Shown piece after piece: positions 24,235 through 33,840 of a stretch of DNA of 64,000 nucleotides (its first letter is position 1; every line of letters starts with the position of its first letter). The position numbers were made by a program, and so were the translations under genes. This DNA is from an uncultured Lachnospiraceae bacterium. GTDB lineage: Bacteria > Bacillota > Clostridia > Lachnospirales > Lachnospiraceae. The notes beneath the pieces are model-generated. The model searched no databases. It saw nothing but the letters and a program-made list of their open reading frames with translations, and had not been told where the DNA came from. Location of the stretch: NCBI GenBank assembly GCA_951802115.1, contig CATOPL010000002.1, positions 264,647 through 328,646 on the forward strand, written 5' to 3'.

Positions 24235-27123
24235 ATGACTATTTTCAGAAGAGCCGGTCTATATCTGATCAGAAAGAAGGTGAGGAGTGTTCTGTTATTT
24301 CTTATTCTTCTTTTCATGGCTCTTTTTATGCTGACCGGATTTTCGATCCGCCAAAGTGCCGGACAGGCTGCGGAAGATATGCGCAGAAGTATTTCCACCG
24401 GTCTGAATATCCGGATGGCTGCGGTTCCAGGAGAGGAAATCTATGATCTTGACCATAACGAAAAGGGAGAACTTGTCCGCAGGTTGAAGATTCCTTTGAT
24501 TACGGAGTCGGTTGCCGAGGAGCTGGCGTCCATAGAGGGAGTCAGCGGGTATTACAGCGAGATGGGAGCGGAGACGTTGTATACGGGGCTTCGCGTGCAT
24601 CCGGGAGGCTTTACCTGGTCTATGGAACAGGACCGGGAGAATGAAGAGAACCTGCCACAGGAGATGCAGGAATCGAACAGGATTTGGGCGGCTTCCAATG
24701 ATTTCCGCATTGTGCAGGAGAGTGAATATTATCCGCATTTTCGGGGCGGCGCCATGGAGCTTTTAGAAGGCAGACATCTTCACCGGGAGGATTCCGGGAA
24801 AATTCTGATTTCTGAAGAGCTTGCCCTGAGAAATAATCTTGCAATCGGTGATTTTATAGAAGGGCAGCGCTTTGATGCGGTGTCCGGGGAACGGTACGGA
24901 GAGGTTTACCGGGCTAAGATCGTGGGTATTTTCCGTATCAATTTTGAGCAGCAGCTTTCGGATTGGGTTGCCGAGCCCAATATTCTTGCCAATACCGTGT
25001 TCGCTCCATTTGAGCTGCGCCATTGGGGACAGGTGCAGTACAACACGTTTTACGGAGGAAATGTACTTGCCCTGGAAGAAGACCGGCTTCTTGGCAGCAT
25101 CACCATATATGTGGATCATCCGGATGATCTTGACAGGGTGATGGAAGAGATCAAAGAAAATGAACATGTAGACTGGAGCTATTATTCCGTCAGCCGCTAT
25201 GATAAGGATTACAGGGCTGCTGCAAAGCCGCTTCTGACCATGGTTCTGCTTGCCACTTCATTGGTGGCGGTCATGGCGGCCGGTGCGCTCGTGATACTGT
25301 CGCTGGTTCTGGCTATGTGGATGCAAAGTCGGAGACAGGAGATGAATCTTCTGCGTTCTCTCGGAATTCGTGAACAGACGATTCTGGCCCAGTTTTTGCT
25401 GGAGATCAGTATGATTGCGTTACCGGCTTTTCTGCTGGCCTTTATCCTGGCCGGTCCGGCTACGCATATCATCGGCAATACATGGACGGAATTTACGAAT
25501 CCTTCCGCCGAAGCGGCGGCTTTTGACACTACCTACGAGATTGAGACGGGGGTCACTTCGATTGACCGCGCGCCGGTCAGGCAGGAACCGCTCTCTTATG
25601 CCCTTACATTCCGCGAAAGCTTTCTGACGTTTCTGGCGGTGATGGCGGTGTCCTGGGGCACGGTGTTTTTTGCGTTTATAAGGCTCAGGAGGAAGAGCTT
25701 GCGCTTTTCTGTTTCCTTTGGCGGCTGGCGTCAGGGATTTTGGCGAAGTGCCGGAAAAGGTCCCATCAGCGTACAGCGCAGAGCATATCTTTATATTACA
25801 CGAAAGGCCGGAAAAAGCGTTCTGCTTTTTCTCCTCCTGTTCGTCATGACAACAGTGCTTCTGCTTAGCATCTCCATACGTGATGCCTCCGGGCGGTCGG
25901 CTGCACAGCTTCGGGAAAGCATCGGCGGTTATTTCCGCATCAGCCCGGATTACAGCAGGCTGGATGCAGAGAATCAGATTGATGAGGAGTTGCTGGAGCA
26001 TATAACAGGTACCGGCGGAATCAAAGCGTGCAGTGCTCTGGATATCTGTTACATGGACACTTCTGAATTTGCAATCAAAGCCGGCAAATTTTCGGGAGAA
26101 GGGGACGAAAAGGCGCACCAGACAAGGGTGCTGGGGAACACGGATACCAGCCTTCACGAATATTTTTCGCTTGGTATTTTACAGCTTACTGAGGGACGCC
26201 ATGTGGGGGAGACAGACAGGGGAAAAGCGCTGATTTCAGAAGAACTGGCAGAGCTGAACCATTTTGCGCCGGGAGACCATCTGCTTTTGCGCCTGCCGGA
26301 ATCGGAAGCCGGCAGCGCGTCTGAGGAACTCTATGATTTGGAGATTGTCGGATTATTTGAGGAAGTACAAAAGACGCCGGTTTCCTTGCAGACACCGGAA
26401 TATGATATCCCGGAGAATTTTATCTTTACCGATATCGCTGCGACCCAGCAGATGGTACAGGCCATGAGACAGGGTAAGGGTCAGGTTTATACCGGCGGAG
26501 CGATTTTTTTTGTGACGGATCCGGAAAACATCGATCAGGTGGTCCGGGAGATTGAAGAGGCAGCGTTTTTTGATCCTGTGTATACAAAGATTACCGTAAA
26601 TAATGCCGCGTATCAAAACAGCGCGCAACCGCTGGCAAGGCTTGGCAATCTGTCGCTTCTGATGCTTATTCTGACCGTAATCACAGGAACGGCAGTCCTT
26701 ACGCTGATTCTGATTTTACGGGAGCGGGATCGTATCTGCGAAGCAGGGATTCTGATGTCTTTTGGTATTCCCGGAAGAAATATTTGGTGGCAGCATTTTC
26801 TGGAATGCATATTCGTCTTTTTTGCAGCTTTTTGTATTTCGGCAGGAATACTGCCGGCTTTCGGACAGAAAGCGGGAGACTGGTTTTACAGTCAGGTTTC
26901 CGAAAGGAGCGAAGGGGAGTACTTGTCAGAAGCGCCGGCTTTGGAAGGGGCCGTGAATGCAGAGTTGATTGAAAGTGATTTTTCTTTTGACGCAGGAATA
27001 CAGCCCGGAGTGCTTGGAGTGACTGTGTTTACGGGGATTCTGGTAATCGGACTGTCAACCGGCACTGCTTTTCTTGCTGTCGCCCGGCACAGACCCAAGG
27101 AACTGATTGCAATGATTGAATAA
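24235..27123 (+). CDS. FtsX/MacB-like ABC permease, tandem
   Basis: 962-residue membrane protein made of two related halves. Each half starts with a membrane helix after a basic segment (VRSVLLFLILLFMALFML; KSVLLFLLLFVMTTVLLL near 540), continues with an extracytoplasmic MacB-like domain of about 250 residues, and ends with three or more membrane helices of FtsX type (LRSLGIREQTI; LMSFGIPGRNIW). ATG 24235 has AGAGGAGG 6 bases upstream; an in-frame ATG at 24199 is less well placed. It should form an ABC complex with the ATPase at 27139. Such systems export peptides, or act as mechanotransmitters or bacitracin-type detoxifiers near two-component systems. Substrate unknown. Confidence 0.88.
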   Translation: MTIFRRAGLYLIRKKVRSVLLFLILLFMALFMLTGFSIRQSAGQAAEDMRRSISTGLNIRMAAVPGEEIYDLDHNEKGELVRRLKIPLITESVAEELASIEGVSGYYSEMGAETLYTGLRVHPGGFTWSMEQDRENEENLPQEMQESNRIWAASNDFRIVQESEYYPHFRGGAMELLEGRHLHREDSGKILISEELALRNNLAIGDFIEGQRFDAVSGERYGEVYRAKIVGIFRINFEQQLSDWVAEPNILANTVFAPFELRHWGQVQYNTFYGGNVLALEEDRLLGSITIYVDHPDDLDRVMEEIKENEHVDWSYYSVSRYDKDYRAAAKPLLTMVLLATSLVAVMAAGALVILSLVLAMWMQSRRQEMNLLRSLGIREQTILAQFLLEISMIALPAFLLAFILAGPATHIIGNTWTEFTNPSAEAAAFDTTYEIETGVTSIDRAPVRQEPLSYALTFRESFLTFLAVMAVSWGTVFFAFIRLRRKSLRFSVSFGGWRQGFWRSAGKGPISVQRRAYLYITRKAGKSVLLFLLLFVMTTVLLLSISIRDASGRSAAQLRESIGGYFRISPDYSRLDAENQIDEELLEHITGTGGIKACSALDICYMDTSEFAIKAGKFSGEGDEKAHQTRVLGNTDTSLHEYFSLGILQLTEGRHVGETDRGKALISEELAELNHFAPGDHLLLRLPESEAGSASEELYDLEIVGLFEEVQKTPVSLQTPEYDIPENFIFTDIAATQQMVQAMRQGKGQVYTGGAIFFVTDPENIDQVVREIEEAAFFDPVYTKITVNNAAYQNSAQPLARLGNLSLLMLILTVITGTAVLTLILILRERDRICEAGILMSFGIPGRNIWWQHFLECIFVFFAAFCISAGILPAFGQKAGDWFYSQVSERSEGEYLSEAPALEGAVNAELIESDFSFDAGIQPGVLGVTVFTGILVIGLSTGTAFLAVARHRPKELIAMIE

Positions 27124-27138
27124 ATACAGGAGGAAGCC

Positions 27139-27771
27139 ATGGCTGTACTGGAATTATGTCACGTATCTTATGAGTATAAGAAAGACCAAAAGATCCTGGA
27201 CGATCTTCAGGAGATGTTTGAACGGGGAAAGATCTATGTGATTCTCGGTCCCTCGGGCTGCGGAAAAACAACAGCTTTGTCGCTTCTTGGGGGACTGGAT
27301 GTACCGAAGCAAGGAGCAGTTCTTTTTGAAGGTGAGGATATTCAGAAAAAGGGGCTGGAATATCACAGGCGCAGCAATATTTCCTTTGTTTTTCAAAATT
27401 ATAACCTGATCGACTATATGACGCCGGAAGAAAATGTAAAGCTTACCACCAGGAAAGATGCAATTTTGTTTTTGGAAAAGGTGGGGCTTACGAGAGAAGA
27501 ATGCAGAAGAAATGTACAGATGCTGTCGGGAGGGCAGCAGCAGCGCGTGGCGATCGCAAGGGCCCTGGCATCCGACAATCCGGTGATTTTGGCAGACGAG
27601 CCGACCGGAAACTTGGATGAGGATACGGCCATGGAGATTATGGCGCTTTTTCGTGAAGCGGCAAAAGCGTATCAGAAATGCGTGATCATTGTTTCTCATT
27701 CCGGTGAAGTGGCAAAACAGGCGGACACGGTACTGGTACTGAGGCAAGGGAAACTAAAACGGGAAAATTAA
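27139..27771 (+). CDS. ABC ATP-binding protein (MacB/LolD type)
   Basis: 210-residue single NBD: Walker [10 protein letters not shown] near 35-43, Q-loop [13 protein letters not shown], signature [15 protein letters not shown] near 130, Walker [13 protein letters not shown] near 153, switch His in IIVSHSGEV. The Q-loop and EPTGNLD sequence place it in the MacB/FtsE/LolD group, matching the FtsX-type permease 15 bases upstream. ATG 27139 follows AGGAGG. Slightly short compared with the usual 220-230 residues, mainly in the helical subdomain. It powers the preceding permease. Confidence 0.93.
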   Translation: MAVLELCHVSYEYKKDQKILDDLQEMFERGKIYVILGPSGCGKTTALSLLGGLDVPKQGAVLFEGEDIQKKGLEYHRRSNISFVFQNYNLIDYMTPEENVKLTTRKDAILFLEKVGLTREECRRNVQMLSGGQQQRVAIARALASDNPVILADEPTGNLDEDTAMEIMALFREAAKAYQKCVIIVSHSGEVAKQADTVLVLRQGKLKREN

Positions 27772-27782
27772 AAAGATTATAC

Positions 27783-27811
27783 TTTTCTTACAGAAGAAAC
27801 TGTAATATAAT
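27783..27811 (+). promoter_or_regulatory. Probable promoter of the AI-2E family gene
   Basis: A perfect TATAAT at 27806-27811 with a weak -35 (TTTTCT, 27783-27788) at 17-base spacing, about 85 bases before the start codon. No terminator is evident after the preceding ATPase gene. Confidence 0.45.
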
Positions 27812-27895
27812 GTGATTGCAAAGGGGAAGTATATCTTTCGGGTTACGGGAAATACTTCTTAATGGAAAAATTTACATAAGAATGAGGCGAAAACA

Positions 27896-29140
27896 ATGGA
27901 AGAAAACTGGAAAGATTATTATCATAAGGGACTGGCTGTATTTTTAACTGTTGCCATGTGCATTTTGTTCTTTTTTCTGCTCTTTCGTTTTGACCAGATT
28001 CGGGCATATGCAGGAATGATTATGAAAATACTCAGACCATTTGCGTTTGGTGCGGTCATTGCCTACCTGCTTTCCCCTCTGTGCAATCATTTTGAATGCT
28101 ATTTTGCCAGAATCTGCAATCTTGAGAAAAGGTCTGAAGAGGCAGTCAGAAAGCTGAAGCGGCTTTTTGCCGGAATAAGTATATTTTTGAGCTTGTTTTT
28201 GTTCTGTTTTATAATTTATGTGCTGGTTGCCATGGTAGTGTCGCAAGTATTCAGCAGCGTCACGATGCTCGTTGAGGCAATGCCGGGGTATATCCTCAAA
28301 GTCACCATGTGGCTGGAAGAGCTGGTAAAAGAAGATACGCTGCTGATCAATTATGTGGAACAGTATTCAGAGCAGATTATGACCGGGATGCAGGATTTTG
28401 CCAAAACACAGCTGCTTCCGAATATCAACAGTATTATCAGCGGAGGTTCGATCAGTGTACTGACGCTTCTGATGACGGCGAAGGATCTGGTTATTGGTCT
28501 GATCGTGGCTGTTTACTTTATGAACAGCAGGAAACTGTTCAGCCAGCAGGCAAAGCTGGTGGTTTATGCACTTTTTCCATCCAAAGAGCATTTAAAAGAA
28601 GATCAGATGCAGGCAGCAGACTGGATTTTAAAAGAAGTGGATATTATTAATGATTATCTGGGTGGGTTTATTAAAGGAAAGCTTCTGGACTCTCTGATTA
28701 TCGGGCTGATCTGTATCGTTTTCACCGGTGTTGTAAATATGCCTTATGCGGTATTGGTCAGTGTGGTGATTGGTGTGACGAATATCATTCCGTTTTTCGG
28801 GCCGTTTATCGGGGCGATTCCAACAGCGGTTCTGATTCTGATGGTCAGTCCGGTCAAATGTATTTATTTTATTATTTTTATTCTGATTCTGCAGCAGTTC
28901 GACGGAAATATCCTGGGGCCAAAGATCCTGGGAAATACGACGCATCTGAGCAGTTTCTGGGTATTGTTTGCGATTCTGCTGTTCGGCGGGCTGTTCGGGA
29001 TTGTAGGGATGGTAATTGGAGTTCCTGTCTTTGCATTTTTCTATCAGCTGGCAAGAGAATGGGTGCTCGGAAGACTGAAGAAGCAGAAACTGAAAAAGGA
29101 AATGATGAATGCGGCGGCGGAAAAAGCCGCGCGTTCCTAA
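27896..29140 (+). CDS. AI-2E family transporter (PerM-like)
   Basis: 414 residues, about eight membrane segments: two near the N-terminus, a long amphipathic extracytoplasmic region (about 115-200), and a C-terminal bundle with the family motif GVTNIIPFFGPFIGAIPTA near 297 and FDGNILGPKILG near 335. Members are linked to autoinducer-2 export in E. coli (TqsA) or to Na+/H+ antiport and permease-like roles elsewhere, so the name is by family only. ATG 27896 is preceded by a modest GAGG site. A GC hairpin (GGGCGC/GCGCCC, 29142-29160) without T-tract follows the stop, and the gene converges on pyrBI. Confidence 0.88.
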   Translation: MEENWKDYYHKGLAVFLTVAMCILFFFLLFRFDQIRAYAGMIMKILRPFAFGAVIAYLLSPLCNHFECYFARICNLEKRSEEAVRKLKRLFAGISIFLSLFLFCFIIYVLVAMVVSQVFSSVTMLVEAMPGYILKVTMWLEELVKEDTLLINYVEQYSEQIMTGMQDFAKTQLLPNINSIISGGSISVLTLLMTAKDLVIGLIVAVYFMNSRKLFSQQAKLVVYALFPSKEHLKEDQMQAADWILKEVDIINDYLGGFIKGKLLDSLIIGLICIVFTGVVNMPYAVLVSVVIGVTNIIPFFGPFIGAIPTAVLILMVSPVKCIYFIIFILILQQFDGNILGPKILGNTTHLSSFWVLFAILLFGGLFGIVGMVIGVPVFAFFYQLAREWVLGRLKKQKLKKEMMNAAAEKAARS

Positions 29141-29268
29141 GGGGCGCAAAACATGCGCCCTAAGGATCGCGCCCTGTAATGAGGCTTAAAAAACAGTCAG
29201 CCGTGACAGGCTGTATGTTGGCAAATTCACAAGAAAGTATACTTATAAATGAAAGTCAATAAGTGGTA

Positions 29269-29703
29269 TTATTTTTTCTTTCTTCTGTATTTTTCCTCGC
29301 AGTATTTGCAGCGATAGATCTCTTTTTGGGGATCAGTCAGTACAAAAATGTGGTCCAGTTCCTGTTCAATCGAAGTAATACAGCGCGGGTTGCGGCATCT
29401 GGCAACATTTTTGATTTCTTTTGGCAGAGAAAGCCGTTTCTTTTCCACGATATGGTCGTCTTTGATAATATTGACCGTAATATTGTGATCGATAAATCCA
29501 AGTGCCTTCAGATCAATCGCGTCGATAGAACATTCGATTTTGATAATGTCTTTTTTTCCCATTTTGCTGCTGCGGGCGTTTTTAATGATGGCAACACAGC
29601 AGTCAAACTTGTCCAGATTCAGATATTGATAGATTTCCATGCTTCTGCCTGCTTCAATATGGTCAAGCACAAATCCTTCACTCAGTCCGCCAATATTTAA
29701 CAT
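29269..29703 (-). CDS. pyrI: Aspartate carbamoyltransferase regulatory subunit
   Basis: 144 residues. The N-terminal allosteric half binds nucleotides, and the C-terminal half is a zinc domain with CRNPRC and CKYC cysteine pairs that contact the catalytic chain. The length is close to the 150 of E. coli PyrI. The start overlaps the pyrB stop by 7 bases, so the two subunits are translated in tandem as in other pyrBI operons. Confers feedback control (CTP/ATP) on the first committed step of pyrimidine synthesis. No T-rich terminator was seen after the stop. Confidence 0.95.
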   Translation of the reverse strand: MLNIGGLSEGFVLDHIEAGRSMEIYQYLNLDKFDCCVAIIKNARSSKMGKKDIIKIECSIDAIDLKALGFIDHNITVNIIKDDHIVEKKRLSLPKEIKNVARCRNPRCITSIEQELDHIFVLTDPQKEIYRCKYCEEKYRRKKK

Positions 29704-30617
29704 ACATTCACCTCCAGAAGGGTAAGAATCAGGGCCATGCGGACATATACGCCGTACTGGACCTGACGGAAATAAGCTGCACGCGGATCCTTATCTACTT
29801 CCACGGCGATTTCATTGACCCGGGGAAGGGGATGCATGACAATCATGTCCTCTTTGGCAAGCTTCATTTTCTTATTGTTAAGAATATAAAAATCTTTCAG
29901 ACGTATGTAATCTTCTTCGTTAAAGAACCGCTCTCTTTGAACACGGGTCATGTAGAGAATATCCAGAGCAGGCATGACGTCTTCAATCCGCTCCACTTCT
30001 TTATAGGGAATGTTTTCCGCGTCTAGGACGTCCTCTTTGAGATATTCCGGTATTTTTAATTCTTCCGGAGAGATAAAGACGAAAGTGACGTGTGCATAGC
30101 GTGCGAGGGCACGGACAAGTGAATGAACCGTACGTCCGAATTTCAGATCTCCGCACAGACCGATGACAAGGTGATCAAGCCGTCCTTTGAGGGAACGGAT
30201 CGTAAGCAGGTCGGTTAATGTCTGAGTGGGATGCTGATGACCGCCGTCGCCGGCGTTAATCACGGGAATAGAAGAGACAGCGCTGGCTACCATGGGTGCG
30301 CCTTCTTTGGGATGACGCATGGCACAGATGTCAGCGTAACAGGAAACCATGCGGATCGTATCGGAAACACTTTCGCCTTTTGCAGCAGAGCTGCTGGCCG
30401 CAGAAGAGAAACCAAAAATATTGCCGCCGAGATTCATCATGGCAGCTTCAAAACTAAGTCGGGTTCTGGTGCTTGGTTCATAAAATAATGTGGCAAGTTT
30501 TTTGCCGTCACATGCATGTGCATATTTCTCCGGATACTTTTCAATGTCGTCTGCGAGGTCCAAAAGCCGGTCCAGCTCTTCGACAGAGAAGTCCAGGGGA
30601 CTCATCAAATGTCTCAT
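29697..30617 (-). CDS. pyrB: Aspartate carbamoyltransferase catalytic subunit
   Basis: 306 residues. Carbamoyl-phosphate motif [13 protein letters not shown] near 50-62, [16 protein letters not shown] near 132 and the aspartate-binding HPLPRVNEI near 267 define ATCase. The start at 30617 ([10 protein letters not shown]) follows AGGAGG; the frame runs upstream to 30713 without a ribosome site and would add 32 unlikely residues. With pyrI it forms the allosteric dodecamer type. Its promoter and a structured leader of about 158 bases lie upstream on the minus strand, suggesting transcript-level control, but no PyrR site or clear terminator was recognised. Confidence 0.96.
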   Translation of the reverse strand: MRHLMSPLDFSVEELDRLLDLADDIEKYPEKYAHACDGKKLATLFYEPSTRTRLSFEAAMMNLGGNIFGFSSAASSSAAKGESVSDTIRMVSCYADICAMRHPKEGAPMVASAVSSIPVINAGDGGHQHPTQTLTDLLTIRSLKGRLDHLVIGLCGDLKFGRTVHSLVRALARYAHVTFVFISPEELKIPEYLKEDVLDAENIPYKEVERIEDVMPALDILYMTRVQRERFFNEEDYIRLKDFYILNNKKMKLAKEDMIVMHPLPRVNEIAVEVDKDPRAAYFRQVQYGVYVRMALILTLLEVNVC

Positions 30618-30775
30618 ACATACCTCCTGTTTAAATCCTGCGTCTGTTCGAACAATGTCCTGTGTGCGGAAAAATATCCAGCCGCACAGGAGAGCGGAAA
30701 TTCTTCCGTTCATGTTCGCCCAGACACTGATAAAAGTTCCGCGTCTGCTCAGTCAGGCGCATTTAAAATCTTGCT
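30618..30775 (-). promoter_or_regulatory. Structured leader of pyrBI
   Basis: Reading the minus strand, the leader has a hairpin GCGCCTG/CAGACGC (30760-30741) followed by GCGGAACTTTTATC, resembling the short module before the sugar permease, then a second hairpin CCTGTGCGG with CCGCACACAGG (bulged) before the ribosome site. Neither stem has a T-tract. The sharing of GCGGAACTT with the elements at 18721 and 61591 is the notable point. Confidence 0.45.
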
Positions 30776-30781
30776 GTGAAC

Positions 30782-30810
30782 AGGATACACGATATGAGAA
30801 GAAAATTCAA
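30782..30810 (-). promoter_or_regulatory. Promoter of pyrBI
   Basis: On the minus strand TTGAAT (30810-30805), 17-base spacer, TATCCT (30787-30782). It lies in the 243-base gap between the CmpB-like gene and pyrB. Confidence 0.55.
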
Positions 30811-30860
30811 CTTGTTTTTGGTTTTTCTTCTGCGTAAGCTCTTTTTTGATGTTGATGGAA

Positions 30861-31277
30861 TCAGTTTGTCATTTGTCCGGTCTTTTGGGGACGGTCCCGC
30901 AGCAGGGTCTGTTCGTAGAGAAGTCCTACCAGGAACCAGACGGGAGCATAATCCAGCCGGATGACACCGTGAAGATGATAAGGCGTCCGGCTGTAGTCCC
31001 AGGGGCACATGTTTTTGAGTTTCAGAAGTCTGCCGCTGACATATTCGCCCAGAAAAATACAGGACATATATACAAGTCCCCGCCTGATAAGCGGAATGGT
31101 TCTCATCTTCTGCATGAGAGGAGCGAGAAACGCGGCGCTGCCATAGATTGGAAACATCCACAGAGAGGAGCTTCCGGTCAGCTTCAGATTACGCACGCGG
31201 AAAGCGTGCAGGCCGGTCCAGAGAATTTCCATGGTCCAGCCGATCATTCCACACCGAAAAAAATTTTGTACTGTCAT
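30861..31277 (-). CDS. Small membrane protein, putative CmpB-type ABC permease family
   Basis: 138 residues with about four hydrophobic segments. The motifs MIGWTMEILWTGL near the N-terminus and CPWDYSRTPYHLHGVIRLDYAPVW near the C-terminus (Cys-Pro-Trp-Asp-Tyr-Ser core) match the family annotated as putative ABC transporter permease (ABC_trans_CmpB); actual function is unknown, and no partner ATPase is near. The start at 31277 keeps the family's usual N-terminus, although no good ribosome site precedes it; 31247 is a possible alternative. Divergent from folC, upstream of pyrBI on the same strand. Confidence 0.7.
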   Translation of the reverse strand: MTVQNFFRCGMIGWTMEILWTGLHAFRVRNLKLTGSSSLWMFPIYGSAAFLAPLMQKMRTIPLIRRGLVYMSCIFLGEYVSGRLLKLKNMCPWDYSRTPYHLHGVIRLDYAPVWFLVGLLYEQTLLRDRPQKTGQMTN

Positions 31278-31339
31278 GGAGGTAGTATTTGAAAAAAAAT
31301 AAAAATCATGCAGGCACGGAGAAAGAAATCGAAAGCTGC

Positions 31340-31368
31340 TTGAAAGAGGAAAGGTCTTATGCTATGAT
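31340..31368 (+). promoter_or_regulatory. Promoter of folC-pheA
   Basis: TTGAAA at 31340-31345, 17-base spacer, TATGAT at 31363-31368, ending 32 bases before the folC ATG. Confidence 0.7.
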
Positions 31369-31400
31369 TTGGATACGAAAAAAGAGAAAGTGTGGCAGTT

Positions 31401-32693
31401 ATGACATATGAAGAAGCAAAACGGTTTCTGGAAGAGTGCAACCGGTATGCAGGTGAGTTCACTCTGGAACCGTTAAGAGAGATGCTCAGGCGCCTGGGAG
31501 ATCCGCAAGATAAACTTTCGTTTGTACATATAGCCGGTACTAACGGAAAAGGATCGGTACTTGCCTATATATCTACTATATTGAAAACGGCCGGATATCG
31601 GACCGGAAGGTATATTTCGCCTACGATTTTCAGCTATCGGGAACGTATCCAGGTGAATGAAACATATATATCCAGAGAAGATTTGGTTCGTCTGACTGAG
31701 CGAATAAAAAAAGTCGGGGAGCAGATGTTAAAAGAAGGACTCCGTCACCCGACGATGTTCGAGGCGGAAACAGCGCTGGCATTTTTGTATTTTGCAGAGC
31801 AGCAATGTGAGGTGGTAGTGCTGGAGACCGGTATGGGGGGCAGGACTGATGCCACCAATGTGATTCGGGATACACTTGCAGCGGTTCTGACGCCAATCAG
31901 CATGGATCATATGGGCTTTCTGGGAGATACACTTTTGGAGATTGCAGAAAATAAAGCCGGCATTATCAAACCGGGTTGCATGGTGGTAACTTCCGTGCAG
32001 AAGCCTGAGGCAGAATGCGCAATCAGAAAAAAAGCCGCAGAATACGGCTGCCGGCTGACAACAGCGGATCCGGAACAGGCAGTGAACCGAAAAAGAGGAC
32101 TTTATCTACAGTCTTTTGACTATAAACAGTACAGACAGATGGAAATTTCGCTTTCGGGAGAATATCAGTTCACGAACGCGGCGCTGGCGCTGGACGCAGT
32201 GGAGGTGCTGCGCAGCCGCGGCTATCGGATACCGGACGAAGCAGTGAGAGACGGCATGAAACATACAGTCTGGATCGGACGTTTCAGCGTGGTGGCGGAA
32301 CGGCCCTGCTTTCTTGTGGATGGGGCGCATAACCGGGATGCAGCCGAGAAGCTTGCACAGTCAATAGAGAAATATCTGCCCGGGCGCCGTCTGATCTGTA
32401 TTCTGGGAGTGCTGGCGGATAAGGAATACGAAATGGTGATTAAAAAAACAGTCGGTTATGCGGCGGAAATTATTACAGTGATGACGCCGGGAAATGAAAG
32501 AGCGCTTCCGGCAGAGGATCTGTCAAAGAAGGTGGCAGAATACAATTCCCATGTTCAGGCGGCAGAAAGTCTGAAGCAAGCTGTCGATAGGGCGTATGAA
32601 CTGGCAGAAGAAGAGGATGTAATCCTGGCGTTTGGCTCTTTGTCTTATCTGGGAGAGCTGGTCAGGCTGGTGGAGAAAAGGAGACAGATATGA
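31401..32693 (+). CDS. folC: Folylpolyglutamate synthase / dihydrofolate synthase
   Basis: 430-residue Mur-ligase-type enzyme that adds glutamate to folates. P-loop HIAGTNGKGSVLAY near 42-55, ISPTIFSYRERIQVN (omega-loop), LETGMGGRTDATNV near 140 and MDHMGFLGDTL near 170 are all diagnostic; DGAHNRDA near 305 starts the C-terminal domain. ATG 31401 is chosen because GAGAAAG lies 10 bases upstream; GTG 31392 is too close to it. Overlaps pheA by ATGA, so folate and phenylalanine genes share one transcript, apparently without a direct pathway link. Confidence 0.94.
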   Translation: MTYEEAKRFLEECNRYAGEFTLEPLREMLRRLGDPQDKLSFVHIAGTNGKGSVLAYISTILKTAGYRTGRYISPTIFSYRERIQVNETYISREDLVRLTERIKKVGEQMLKEGLRHPTMFEAETALAFLYFAEQQCEVVVLETGMGGRTDATNVIRDTLAAVLTPISMDHMGFLGDTLLEIAENKAGIIKPGCMVVTSVQKPEAECAIRKKAAEYGCRLTTADPEQAVNRKRGLYLQSFDYKQYRQMEISLSGEYQFTNAALALDAVEVLRSRGYRIPDEAVRDGMKHTVWIGRFSVVAERPCFLVDGAHNRDAAEKLAQSIEKYLPGRRLICILGVLADKEYEMVIKKTVGYAAEIITVMTPGNERALPAEDLSKKVAEYNSHVQAAESLKQAVDRAYELAEEEDVILAFGSLSYLGELVRLVEKRRQI

Positions 32694-33820
32694 CAGATTT
32701 GCTGGAACTAAGAGATCAGATCGATGTGATCGACCGGGAGATTGTAAGACTTTTTGAAGAGCGGATGGGAATCTGCAGACAGGTTGCGGAATATAAGATT
32801 GCCAACGGAAAGAAGGTTCTGGACCGGGAGCGGGAACTGGAAAAGCTTAAGGTTCTGGGAGAACTTGCGCATAATGATTTTAACCGGCACGGGATACAGG
32901 AACTGTTTCAGCAGATTATGTCGATGAGCAGAAAACTTCAGTATCAGCTACTGGCAGCAGAAGGAGTATCCGGCAGTCTTCCTTTTACCAGGATTGAGAA
33001 GCTTGACCGGAAAAACTGCCGGGTTGTCTATCAGGGAGTGGAAGGCGCTTATCAGCATCAGGCGGCGCTTAAATATTTTGGAAAAGATGTGAATATTTTT
33101 CATATGGAAAGCTGGAGGGGGTGCATGGAAGCCATCAAAGAGGGGATGGCGGACTATGCGGTGCTGCCTATAGAAAATTCTTCTGCAGGGGAAGTAAACG
33201 ATATCTATGATCTTCTGGAGGAATATGAGAATTATATTGTGGGTGAGCAGATTCTGGAGATCAATCATGCACTTCTGGGTGTTCCCGGAGCAGAGATTTC
33301 AGATATCAGAACTGTTTATTCGCATCCCCAGGCTCTGATGCAGTGCTCTGTGTATCTGGAACGGCAGAAGGGATGGAGGCAGGAGAGCGTGGCGAATACT
33401 GCTATGGCAGCAGAAAAAGTAGCGGCAGACAAAGACCGGACGCAGGCGGCAATCGGAAGTGTGGAAGCGGCAGAGCATCATGGTCTGGAGGTGCTGAAAA
33501 TGCCGATTAATCACAATCGGTTTAACTCGACTCGTTTTATCATTGTTACAAACCGCAGAATGTATGAAACAGATGCGAAAAAAGTCAGTATCTGTTTTGA
33601 GCTTCCGCATACAAGCGGGAGTCTTTACAGTATTCTGTCACATATCATCTACAATGATTTGAATATGTGCAAAATTGAATCCAGACCAATACCGGAACAT
33701 AACTGGGAGTATCATTTTTTTGTGGACTTTGACGGCAATCTGGATGACAGTGCGGTAAAAAATGCCATCCGCGGGATCATGGAGGAGGCAGTCAATTTTA
33801 AAATACTTGGAAATTATTAA
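32690..33820 (+). CDS. pheA: Bifunctional chorismate mutase / prephenate dehydratase
   Basis: 376 residues in three domains: AroQ-type chorismate mutase at 1-85 (LRDQIDVIDREIVRLFEERM, with VAEYK and the Arg/Lys active-site residues), prephenate dehydratase at about 107-285 (GVEGAYQHQAA, LPIENSSAGEV, NSTRFIIV carrying the catalytic Thr-Arg-Phe), and an ACT domain at 293-376 with the phenylalanine-binding ESRP. The intact ESRP suggests normal feedback inhibition. The start overlaps folC (ATGA). It converts chorismate through prephenate to phenylpyruvate, for phenylalanine synthesis. Confidence 0.95.
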   Translation: MTDLLELRDQIDVIDREIVRLFEERMGICRQVAEYKIANGKKVLDRERELEKLKVLGELAHNDFNRHGIQELFQQIMSMSRKLQYQLLAAEGVSGSLPFTRIEKLDRKNCRVVYQGVEGAYQHQAALKYFGKDVNIFHMESWRGCMEAIKEGMADYAVLPIENSSAGEVNDIYDLLEEYENYIVGEQILEINHALLGVPGAEISDIRTVYSHPQALMQCSVYLERQKGWRQESVANTAMAAEKVAADKDRTQAAIGSVEAAEHHGLEVLKMPINHNRFNSTRFIIVTNRRMYETDAKKVSICFELPHTSGSLYSILSHIIYNDLNMCKIESRPIPEHNWEYHFFVDFDGNLDDSAVKNAIRGIMEEAVNFKILGNY

Positions 33821-33840
33821 AGGATCCGGGTTTGCGGATG

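Noticed and set aside
29142..29160. GGGCGC/GCGCCC hairpin as terminator of the AI-2E family gene
   Set aside because: Stem is only 6 bp and no T-tract follows on either strand; kept as a remark only.
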